NCBI GenBank assembly: GCA_025330725.1
Contig: JAIWND010000009.1
Location: forward strand, 310,001-374,000
Reading direction: 5' to 3'
DNA from: Chlamydoabsidia padenii
Taxonomy: Eukaryota; Mucoromycota; Mucoromycetes; Mucorales; Cunninghamellaceae
Length of the DNA: 64,000 bases
A program made the position numbers and the translations under genes. Each line of letters starts with the position of its first letter. Position 1 is the stretch's first letter. The notes below the pieces were generated by a model. The model was not told the origin of the DNA and ran no database searches. It was given only the letters and a program-made list of their open reading frames with translations. This document shows, in pieces, positions 12,207 to 22,506 of this stretch.

Positions 12207-14545
12207 TAGTGTAAATAATTAACAATTCAGTTAGAGTATAAAACAGTAACAACTTTGGGAGAGTATCATTCAAGATGCATTGACTTACCTTTATGACGAG
12301 AATCACAATAAGAGGGAGGAAGCCATGAGATTACATCCACCAGAAAACAGGTTTTTCATATAGACAGCCATTAGGTGATTCATTGATTACTTTTGTGTGT
12401 GAATTAACCCATATTGTTATCATGGCCAGCAATAGGAATGAGTGCGGGGGACAACTTGTCTGTCAAGCACAGGTTCTTGGAGGGGGGTTTGTTTAAAGGG
12501 GAGGTTTTTGTATAGGGGAGTTTGAACAAAAAAAGAAGAGGAAAGAGAAGGAAAAGAAAAGGAATTTTAGAAATCGCGTTTTTATTGTTGGCAATGTGGC
12601 GGGATTTTAACAACTTTGCGAAAAAGCATTTCCTTCTTCTTTGCCTTCCCATTCCAAAGACAATCAACTTGGTCCTCTTCAATAGGGAACCCCCATTTGT
12701 TGTAACGATTGAATGATGAAGATAAACAAAAAGAGGTGACGAGACAACTGACTCTGTGGTAGTAATGGGCTCTCTTGGAAATCATCCAAACTGGCTCAAC
12801 ACTGCAAAGGTAAAAGAAAGGCAGGAAGAGAAAGGGGTAGTATTGTATACTTCCTCTTTCTTCTTGGATAATTACCTTACCCAAGACTATAATACTAATG
12901 CTTTTCAGTTCAGGTCGATGTAGAATCGATACCTACCAATTGACTATGGACGAATCTCTTTTTTGGCTGATACAACAAATTGGGAAGATGGACGACGTTC
13001 TCTGAATGGAATGCAATAGGCTTTGGTTGAAAAGAAAAATAATGCTATCGTAAACGTGGTGGACTTCGAGGGTGGATTGGGTGGTCAAGTGCGATGATAG
13101 TACACCTCTTGACTGCAACGTGGGATATATATGTATGTCAAATTAATCATTGGTCCAACAAGTTCAAAATATGATATCTTGTATATTATTTTTAGATTGA
13201 TTTTATTGTAGATATAGTGTTACATTTAATCTTAATGGCAATAAAGTCTTGTTTTATCAAATGTTTGCTGATCAATATAAATGCGTTTATCAATGAAGGT
13301 GCTTCTATCATAAATGATTTATGTATCACGATGGATAACACCTATATACATGATGAATCGTGTAAAATCCAAAATTAGCTGGACAGCTAAAATACCTATG
13401 CCCCCCTGGGCTACCCCAATTGATGTTGTTACTTCTGCTGCTGTTGCTGTGTTCTTGTTGGATATGTTAGTGATGGCAGAGGACCAAAAGCACAAAAAAA
13501 AAAAAAGATGAAGATGAGAGGATGAAGAGGATGAAGATGAGGCAAACCTAGTTTGACAAAGTTAGACTATGGGGAGGAAACATTTTTGTTGGGCACTTTC
13601 ACTTCGCATGCCGCGAGATCAGACTTGTTGATTCATGGTTTGACGAAAGCAACCCAATCAGGCTTCATTTCCTTTGTTGACTTTTCTTCCTTGCATGTCG
13701 TCAACCATCCATTTGCCCTGTAAAGCAAAAAACACTTGTCGGGATTTGAATTGTGCATGAATTTACTGTTCCTGCTGTAATAGTGGTTCCTGGGATAAAA
13801 TACCATCAAGGACATCATCAAGATAATGATGTACAAAATTATCTTTGCAAGAGTTTTTTTTTTTACTTTTTAAGGACAAGGAGGGGCTCTGTCAAATGGA
13901 GGAAAAGATTTGGTAACCTGATGAGTCTTATTATACCATCTATTTCTTTAAGATTCAATCACTGACAGGCGGAATAGGATACTGCCTGCGGGCAAATCAG
14001 TATTTTTTTTCACTTGAGTTGGCTTTGTTCATTATATCAATGCATTTTTTCTTTGTCTGTTTCCAGCATGTCGAAGGATCCTACAAGTCCAAAGATAGTA
14101 CCAGGAAGAGTAGATCTCAAAATAAAGGAAACGAAGGAAGTTTTTATATTCACTTTTGTTTTCCTTTTTATACCTACTAACAGGAGACGTCATTAATAAA
14201 GAAAGTAAAACTGATCTGCATCGTTTTGATAACAAAATCAAGACGTGAATTAGTTCACCTCTTCAACATCCACATTATTCAATGCAAAAGGTATTTCCTA
14301 TATAGTTCTCACTAATGATAACAATACTAGTGATTTTAATTTACTATATATATAGTTCAAACATATTGCTTTGCAGCAGAAGTCCAAAGAGAGTGTTTGC
14401 ATTGACAGGAGTGATATGGGTCCACTTTATTTTTCAATGTTCAAATCCCGCCTTCGGACTCAAAACAAGCATTTAATTTTTCGCCGAGAGTGGCTCTGTG
14501 GCAATACTCTTTCCTTTTTTTTATTCTCTCAACTTGATCAACACC
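12207..14545. other. Intergenic, no supported gene
   Basis: Only short unrelated reading frames. Copies of the recurrent element lie at 12598-12610 (GGCGGGATTTTAA), 13738-13750 (GTCGGGATTTGAA) and 14439-14452, the last of which probably belongs to the next gene. A purine-rich GATGAAGA microsatellite lies at about 13505-13545. Confidence 0.5.
14439..14452 (-). promoter_or_regulatory. Recurrent element upstream of zinc-finger-like gene
   Basis: GTTCAAATCCCGCC, the reverse of GGCGGGATTTGAAC, lies 94 bases before the start codon at 14546. It includes an exact GGGATTTGAA core. Confidence 0.45.
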
Positions 14546-14928
14546 ATGGATTCCCGCCGAAAACTCAAAAAACTAAAGGAAGAAGCCTCTTTAGGCTATT
14601 GTTTGAAAGAAGTAAGTAGAAAAAAATTAACAAGACTTTGATACTAACCCTCTTTTGAATCAAGGCCGCGACGTTTGCTTCTGATGTAGAGAACAAACAG
14701 TGGAAGTGCCCTTTTTGCAAAGACCACCAGATGACTGTACCCGGTAATGACGAACCCGAAGCTTGGATCCACTGTCAATCCATTATCAATACTCATTTGA
14801 ATGCCCACCGATCTTTGCTCCTCCAAGCCGCTCCTCTAGAAACTCTACAAAACTACGAAAAGGTAAAGTCTATTGACACCCCCTCCCAATAACACAACAG
14901 ATGGACTCACTCTTCTTCTTTTTTTTTA

Positions 14929-14965
<37 letters not shown>

Positions 14966-15038
14966 GCAAATCAAGGAAAGTAGTCGTCGATCAAGGATCT
15001 GGATTAGTGGTACGATGAATGATCGTGGTCCCCTTTGA
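14546..15038 (+). CDS. Small zinc-finger-like protein of unknown function
   Basis: Exons 14546-14611, 14665-14862 and 14967-15038 give 111 residues. I do not recognise the family. The N-terminus is basic (MDSRRKLKKLKEE). The centre holds CPFC (residues 38-41) and a later C-x7-H-x3-H arrangement (HCQSIINTHLNAH), which could bind one zinc ion, though the spacing is longer than in classical C2H2 fingers. Intron 2 contains an (AAT)n microsatellite just before its acceptor. A polyadenylation-type AATAAA lies at 15098-15103. All three exons join in frame with good GT-AG sites, so I believe this is a real gene. Confidence 0.65.
14932..14965 (+). repeat. (AAT)n microsatellite in intron
   Basis: About eleven AAT units occupy the 3' half of intron 2 of the small zinc-finger-like gene and end at its acceptor. 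Confidence 0.9.
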
Positions 15039-15348
15039 TAGCAATGTAGTTGTAGTGTAGAATACTTTGTACATATATATACCCCGCATTACCAATTAAT
15101 AAAAACCACATGTGTTGATTTGAATTGTCTATTGTTTATTTATACAAAAGTAAAGTATCTATCAGCTAATAATAACATATACCATCTACATTCATCTATC
15201 TTCCTAGTTGAATAGTTCCCCACCACCACACCAAAAAAGAAAAAGAGTAGTTAGTACCTAATCTTCTCTTTTATACACATGCTTCAAATGACTTACCTAT
15301 CCAGATAGGTTGATATCGTCCAACAAAGGCATTGCTGATCGTTCCACC
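15039..15348. other. Convergent 3' flanks
   Basis: Short region between the ends of two converging genes. It contains the AATAAA of the upstream gene and nothing else I can support. Confidence 0.6.
15098..15103 (+). terminator. Polyadenylation signal AATAAA
   Basis: Canonical hexamer 60 bases after the stop codon at 15038. Confidence 0.55.
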
Positions 15349-17488
15349 TTATAGAAGTGTATTAACAAAAGTTGACTTGTAAGATCCCGAGGTGACCGAC
15401 ATGCACTGTTCTAAAGAAGATAAAGTCCTATCGATTCGTTGTATTAGATCTTCTGTGGTGATTTTGGTGTGTGGAGAGATGGTATCATTAGGAGAGTCCA
15501 AGGAAAGGGATGATGATGATGAAGAGGTCAATGATAAATCGCTGTTGCAAGCAGGTTTCTGTGTTGAGTGGTTATCATCATCCTCGATTTGGTGCTTTTC
15601 ATCCATTGGTGTTGACATTTTACGTAAGACAAACACAACACTACTATCGTCCTTTTGTTGATTCCATTCATCCTTCAAAAGATTCATCACCGTTCGATTT
15701 CCCGGTAAAAGGTGTTCTATGGTAAAAGGGAAAAAAAAAAAAAAAAAAAAAAAAAAAGGAGTCAGTTACCCTCTTCTATATACATCCGCGTTTAGTTACC
15801 TTTTCCTTGTCTCACCAAAGTCATGCCATAGTTATCCCCGTTGGCAGCACCACAAGTATAAACCACACCGCCTTGTTGAAGATGAAACTTTTCTAATGCG
15901 AGACAAGTCAAATCAATAACCCGGAGACTGCCTGAGACTGCCACCAGTTTTTCCATTCGATCCAAGAGTGGAGAAGACGAGTTGTTCGAGGATAAAGACA
16001 AGGTTGAGAATGGGCTGTCCGGGTAGTAAGCAATCTTGATTCGAAGATTCCCATCCTTCTCGTTGATTCGTTTGATGCGCTTGTTTAATAAAAAACGAAT
16101 CACAGAGTTTTTACCAAAAGAGGTCAGGTCGTTATCATTGTTGCTGCTTGTAGCGCTGTTAGAGGCAGTAGTAATGGTGTTTAATGTAGTGACACCTATT
16201 CGTGTTAGTTGGATTTTGGATCGTATATGAGTGAGTGAAGGCATGGGTGTAGTCAAGTGAGTGTTGAGAGAATGGAACATCGCCAAAGGTTTATCTTGTG
16301 GTGATAATGTGAGTTCATCTTTGTATTGATGGGAAAGAAAAGAAGAAGGAAATAAAAAAAAACTGAATCGCACTTTTCTCTTTTTTTTTTTTTTTTTTTT
16401 TTGCCCCTTGATTTTTAAAATCCCGCTTACCTCCATCAAGCACTTTGACAGTAATGTAATACTCAACCCCATCGCCCTGTTGTTGCTGAGATAATCGAAA
16501 CCTTTCCAAAGCAAGAGACAAAAGTTCTGCAGCTGTAGTGGATTCATCCACCAAGACAGAATAAAAGTTGGCTTTCACGCTAATGTTACCTGCAAACACA
16601 CGCAGGACGCTCAAACACTTTGTTTCTGCTGGCGCTGTTTCAATTTTCGACGATGAAAAAGGCGCAGGGAGTACAGCAGACCTATTAGGTTTGGATAGGA
16701 GCTGTCGGAAACTCTTTCTTGTACAAGGTGTTGCATGATGCTGTAAGAAATGATGAGCAAGGCCGCGCGATAAAGAATAATTAGATAGTCGGGTAGGCGC
16801 AGGTAGTGCTGATTTTTGTGGATAGTCGATTTCTCCTTTTGATTCTTCAAAGGATTCCATGAGCGGTGTATCATAAGCATCTGTGACAATTATCATGGTT
16901 TGGATCGAGATGGTATTGGCTATAGAGACTCTTTTTCTTTTGCTGATCGGTTTTCTGGTTGGTATAATGTCTATGTTTGATATATCATCATTCTAGTGGA
17001 TAATCAGCATGAATGATATGTTTTTTTTTTTTTTACTTTTCTTACTTGAGCATTTCGTATTTTGTTGAACCTGGCCAGTCTTTCGAGCGGTGTCTGAAAT
17101 TGAAATGTTCGCATAAATTATATATCCGAAAAAGGAAACATGACCCAGACGAACTTACCTCGATGCTTTCAGCTGGGATATACCCAACATCGGATGTTTT
17201 GATTATTTTAACTAGCCACCAGTAGGCATTTGTATCATCCAACAGAGTCAATTTATCATCTTGCATCACCGAGATCTGACCCTCGACAGTAGCAATGAAA
17301 ACATGTCGTGCATACACTGCTCGATAATCAATGCTTTCCACGTCAATGTTACTTATTGATGATGTCAGGGAAGCGAGATCAAAATCATCGTACTCTTCAT
17401 TGTTAATGGTGGATGAGGGATACACTTGATTAGAAGGCTGGTATGGGCTTGTAGTATCAAAGCGTTGCTGATGATGCTCGGAAATCAT
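15349..17488 (-). CDS. SH3 domain plus tandem Ras-association domain protein
   Basis: Exons 17488-17159, 17093-17046, 16992-16431, 16318-15800 and 15716-15349 give 608 residues. The SH3 domain is at residues 56-110 (YARHVFIATVEGQ, NAYWWLVKI, VGYIPAESIE). It runs directly into TPLERLARFNKIRNAQ, encoded by a 48-base exon, a tail I associate with fungal SH3 proteins of this type. A Ras-association-type region starts near residue 253 (LSVLRVFAGNISV, ALERFRL) and ends around DKPLAMFHSL. A second lies near residues 385-520 (GNLRIKIAYY, DLTCLALEKFHL). The protein probably links a Ras-family GTPase to a proline-rich partner in polarity or signalling. The 3' half has its own ATG (16896) and could pass for a separate gene, but the frame stays open through two good splice junctions into the SH3 exon. 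Two introns hold long A/T homopolymers. Confidence 0.85.
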
Positions 17489-18453
17489 GATGAATGTATG
17501 CAAGAAGAAGAAAAAACAAGCGAAAAGACTTTTTGAGAGTTGAATTATCAATGTGATTTAAAGTTCAATTGTATTTTCAACTAATGGAGAATAATAACGA
17601 ACTGGTAAAAGAATCAAATGTTAAAGAAACAAGAGAATAGGACTAGATGACAGTAAAAAAAAGAAAAAAAAATAGTTATGTATAAAGCGAGTAGTTTAAA
17701 GAAAAGAAAACACCGGAAACACAAAAAGAAGAGCAGTGTTACTTTCTTTCTTTATCCGGACTCCCTGAAAACACACCCACACCATCAAGCACCATGCGTT
17801 TCGGAAAGGCATTAATCGTGCGTTTGTATCACCCACATCATTTGCAAACCCTGATACAGCAAAAAAAGGGAACGATTTTACAGATACGGTAGAACAAAGA
17901 TTTATTCTTTCTAGATAAAAAGTTATTTCACAAATATAATAACACAATGAAAATGCATGAAACATATCAGTGTCATATCAGCAAGGATACATTCACAGAT
18001 ATGCAAAGTGAATTATATTTTAATGCCCGCCAATACATTTCAATTACCGCATTTAGAAATGCATTTTTTGCCAAGATCATTGTTGTCACTCCTACTCTTG
18101 ACGATACTACTACTATAACTACAGATAACCATTAAAATAGATTATTGGATGCTGGTCTTCTCTTTTTTGCAAAGAAAGTCAAGTTTGGAATAGACTACCA
18201 TCATCCTTCGATCAGACATTGAATGGGAGGAGCTATTCGAATACAAATACAAATCCCCCTTTTTTAATCATGTGCTAAACTATTATACTACATATACAAA
18301 CAGCAGAGTTTTTATTTAATACAAAGTTAATGTGGCTTACATAATATACAGGGGAAGGAAGATCTAAACTATGGAATACAGTAAAAATCATACTAGATGT
18401 GTCAATGAGAATATAGAGTAAAAGAGGAGGGAAAGAGGGAGGAGATAAATAAA
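17489..18453. other. Intergenic
   Basis: Promoter side of the SH3-RA gene and 3' flank of the membrane-protein gene. No coding region, RNA gene or repeat is supported. No good copy of the recurrent element was found upstream of 17488. Confidence 0.5.
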
Positions 18454-19477
18454 CTAATCGCCACGATAAGGAGGAGGTTCAGTAGGTCGAGAGTCCAAAG
18501 CAACATAAGACCCATCACCCGTCCGCCTCAAATCCATAGCCCGAGCCATTCGTCTCGCACCAGGAAGGAAATGCCACCATAAACGGCGAGTATGTTGTTG
18601 ATTCCAAATGTCTTCTCCAGATATAGTCGGATACTGGCGTTCTTCGTCTTGTTGTTGTTGCTGCTGCTGTTGTTGTCCATCTTCCCGACTGTGCCATTTT
18701 TCAATCAGTCCCGAGACACCTGACACCAATTTGCTTGCCTGATGACGACCGACAAGGAAACATGCCGCCATCATACCCGTAACCATCACCGCTGCCGCCG
18801 CTTCTTTCCAATGTTTGCCAATCTTCCATTCACCACGTAGAGCAGCACCATAGTAAAACGAAGGAATATCTTGACGTAATCCACACACCTTACTATTGTT
18901 ATTATTGTCGTTGCAGTGGCCTGGTAGATATTCTTTTCCGATTGCACATTCCATATTATATTGACACGCTGATCCCATCCCACGTTTTGGTTGACATGTA
19001 TGTGTGGTCTTGTCGCAATAGGATTGTTGACTGCAATTGCCAATGAGGTCCAAATCACCGGTCTCGAGGACTTGAGCCCCGCGGTAGTCAACATAGGCAA
19101 TTAGATCGGTGCTGTAAGGAATGCTGTGGCAAGAGAGACCAATGTCGGTTTGTGGTGGTATGGATGGTTTGTAGTTGAATGTTTCGATCAGGTTCATACT
19201 GACTTCAAACCCAGAGAATTCACCTGTTCATAAATAGGAAGGAGGGGAGGGGCGCTTAGTTTCAAGTCGTTTTTTCATGTTAATGAGTTCACTTACGTGT
19301 GTTTTTGCAAACTAAACCATCTGTGGTTGCAAAACAACTATGCAATGGGTACATGGGGCAGTCAGCTGGGTCCCGACAATGAGTTTCACCGGCGTCAATG
19401 GTGGTAAAAAACGGAAGTAAAAATAGTAACAATGGCCATAGTTTAATCATAGTCCGACAATGGTTGTGTGTATGCAT
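18454..19477 (-). CDS. Cysteine-rich single-pass membrane protein, unknown function
   Basis: Exons 19477-19297 and 19223-18454 give 316 residues. The N-terminus is a signal peptide (core LWPLLLFLLPFF). If the in-frame ATG at 19450 is used instead, the signal is more typical. The ectodomain, about residues 30-195, has spaced cysteines (HCRDPADCP, CSQQSYCDKTTHTC, CQYNMEC) suggesting disulphide-bonded EGF- or prokineticin-like modules. A hydrophobic segment at about residues 200-218 (AAAAVMVTGMMAACFLVG) is the likely membrane span. The cytoplasmic tail contains a polyglutamine run and ends with PPPYRGD. The PPPY is a WW-domain-type motif that could recruit a Nedd4/Rsp5 ubiquitin ligase. I do not recognise a named family. 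Confidence 0.75.
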
Positions 19478-19826
19478 GTTAAGTATATATGTATAAAGTA
19501 TAAAAAGTGACGGGGTATGTTATTATAAAGGAATGAGATGTACACTTGATAAAAAAAAAAAAAAAAAAAAAAAAAGAAACAAAGAGAAGAGAAAGAGGGA
19601 GGGAAAAATAAAAAAAGTCATTTTAACCAAATTGAATTCAGGTAGCGATCTTATTGGCTGGAAAAATGGCGTGCTTGAAGAGGTCGATCCGTCCTATCAT
19701 TTTGATCAGGCACCAAACACGAATGGTCGTAAAGTCAAATAACAAGTATCAATAGGTTTTTTATTTTGTTTTATTTTATATTGATAAAAAGTTATGTCTA
19801 TGTCTAAAGAGGGGATAATCTATTAA
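19478..19826. other. Intergenic
   Basis: Promoter of the membrane-protein gene and 3' flank of the Medusa-like gene. A poly(A)/purine run lies near 19549-19580. Nothing else was seen. Confidence 0.5.
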
Positions 19827-22126
19827 CTAGGATCGAGATAACCGAGGAGTATCAAAGTGATAATGCTGTTGTTGAGGTGGTGGTGGTGGTGGTGGTGGTG
19901 GTGGTGCAAAAGAGGAGGATATATCAGTATTACCAGTGTTGTTATTGTAATTTACCACACTAGCCGTACTGCTGTAACTTGGTGTATATTTGCCAATAAT
20001 CTTCTTGATAGCCGGACCGAGAGTAGACCACTGGAACACCTTGACATCCTTTTCAATGTTGCGAGGTTTAGGTGCAGGGAATCCCATTATCAACTTGAAA
20101 AAGTCCACGCTTTCTGGTCGAGTCTTTGCCGCGGTGAGAGGTCGTAGGGCTTCCAAGTTCCGCCTGATCCGATTCTTTTCTTCCACCGTGAATTCCACCC
20201 CAATGAGTCCTTCGATCAGTTGAATACAGTCCACCGAGGTGATATAATAGTCATTCCGTTCATGCCAATAGATGCAGGATACCACGAGATTATCCTTGAC
20301 GTTGTACAGAGCAGTGTCCTCTTCGCCTTGTTGCTGTTGTTGTTGCATCCGCTGAGATCGATACGTTTCTTCGTCGAGGATTTCGAATCCACAGTCAATT
20401 TGTTGAGCATTGGGTTGGCGCCAGAACCTGAGAAGTCGACGTCGCATGGCCCATTCGGATGGTGTCCAGTTTCGTGTCGCCTCCATCAGATCGTTGTGTA
20501 TGTTGAGTTGAGGACGGCTGACCAGTCCGGCGAAAGGATGGTGAAGAGGTTGTTGTAGTTCTGTCGGAGGTTGTGCGGTGGAAGGTAGTCGAGATGATTT
20601 GATGAGTGGATAGTGGTGTGAGGAAGGTGGAAGCATGCCGGTTTGAATGTGTGAGAGTCGTTTTTGTTGAAGTGGTGGTGTCAGTGGTGGTGCTGCCATG
20701 ATGTTGGACTGGTCAAAATAGGATGAGGTGCCGTAATCGTTGTTGTTATTGTTATTGTTGTATGATTGTTGTCCTGGTGAGAAATAATGTGAGGATGGAT
20801 CGTACATGGATGACGCGGTGGCGGGAGCAGTGCTAGGCTGTGATGGTTGTATATAGCTGGCAGCCATAGTATTATTATTCCCTTGATAAGCTGGATATCC
20901 CAAGGAATCATACCCAGTAGTGTTGTTGTATTGTGATTCAGAGAGTGGTTGTGGTGGGTAGGATGTGGTAGGTGATACACGTGGCATAATCTGTGGAATG
21001 TTGATTGGACGATCATGGTGCCGTTTTTGAGATCGTTGCTGTTGCTGCTGAGGTACATTGTCAGAAGATCCATGTATCCCAAGATTTGTAGGTGAGGGTG
21101 GAATGGCACCTGGGAACATTGTTGCATAGGAAGATTGAGATTCTTCATTATTAGGCTTGCGCATATCTGGCATCGAGACGGCTTTTGGTAGATCAAGCTG
21201 TTGTTGTTGTGCTGCTGCTGCTGGTGAAGGTACACGCCCCAAAACTGAATTGGCAGAAGATGGACTAGTTGGTTCTTGAGATGTATTGTTGTCATAAGAC
21301 GAGAGAAGTTTCATAAAGTCACCTTGATCAAACCCGGAGGAAGGACCCACGTAATCTGTAAGTGCATTGTGAATGTATAGTCATGTAAAAAAGTAATTGG
21401 GAAAAGAAAGAGGAAGGAAAAAATAAAAAAAAAAAAAAAATAAAAAAGAGAGAAAGAGAAAGATTCTTTTTAGTAAATCGGTATTTGAATTGTGTGTGTT
21501 TACCTGAGGGTACCGTGTGTGGTTTTTTTGCATAAGTGCTGGTATTCAAGCGATAAAACGAAGCATCATCAGCTGTTCTTTCTAAATAATATATTCAAGT
21601 TAGAAGGAAAGGTTTTATACTAGAAATGACTCTACTTACTATTTCCTCGATAATAAGTAAAAACACCAATGGGCCAATGATCGACCACTTGTTGATTTGC
21701 AGGATCAAAAAGACACACCGCTACCGGGGTTTGAATACCATATTCACCTCCCTTGTCATGCAGCTCTTTTTCCAAAGGTGGTACTTTTGCCATCAAAGTA
21801 ACCCAAACTGTCGAATCATCATCTTTTCTGTGCTCTTTATGGGTTTCCAATATATGATTGTTGAAAATGATTTTGAGAGGATGGAGACACTGTTGATGTT
21901 GTTGTTTCAAGAAAACCGTAATTGAATCCCCGACACGGCCTTGTTGAGGTGACCATTTCACCAACTGGGGTCGTTGTTTGCTTTGCGCTGTATCCAACAC
22001 TGCCGATTCAAGGGAAGTATCAAATGACTTGTCGTCCATCAAGTCCATGAATTGAGTGGTAGGGTCGAATACTGTGTTACCATGATTGTCTTCCACCGAC
22101 TGAGGTTGATTGCTGCCAAGATCCAT
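19827..22126 (-). CDS. medA: Medusa (MedA)-like developmental transcriptional regulator
   Basis: Exons 22126-21640, 21581-21504 and 21355-19827 give 697 residues. MedA proteins are nuclear regulators of conidiophore and spore development, adhesion and biofilm in Aspergillus. The N-terminal block (residues ~45-160) contains WSPQQGRVGDSITVF. The C-terminal conserved region, about residues 470-660, holds WTPSEWAMRRRLLRFWR, SCIYWHERNDYYITSVDCI, FTVEEKNRIRRNLE, GFPAPKPRNIEKDVKVF and KIIGKYTPSYSSTASV, all diagnostic in my recollection. The middle is disordered, with Gln, Asn and Pro runs. A (GGT)n tract at 19876-19906 encodes a polyproline run near the C-terminus. The third exon reads in frame only if the 78-base second exon is included. 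Confidence 0.88.
19876..19906 (+). repeat. Coding (GGT)n microsatellite
   Basis: Trinucleotide repeat within the last exon of the Medusa-like gene. On the coding strand it encodes about ten consecutive prolines followed by glutamines. Length variation would stay in frame. Confidence 0.9.
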
Positions 22127-22506
22127 CGTGGGGTATCTATAACAAGCAGAATAGCGTGCAATTTCAATGTAAGAAGAGATAAGTTCAAAAAAGTTAATCC
22201 ATCCAGTTTTTTCTTCTTCTTCTTTCTTCCTTTCTTACTCTATCTATTGTATTTTCCTGAAACATAATGATAACAAACACTTGATCTATTAAATTTCCTA
22301 GGCACACAGTAAGACATGTCAATTCTGTTTGCTTTCTTTTGCATGATTTTCGATAACAAGTCCATAATTGGAAAATTATAATGGCAAGTTTATTAATAAT
22401 AAAAGGGTAAAAAACAAGTAAGAATTATTAAAGAGGGGATGATGCTAATACTAAGTAAAGATATCGGGGGGGGGGTGGAGGGTGGCAAGTTGGAAGGGTA
22501 AATCAA
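22127..22506. other. Intergenic
   Basis: Medusa-like promoter and lipase-like 3' flank. A nine-base G run lies at 22468-22476. No other feature seen. Confidence 0.5.
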
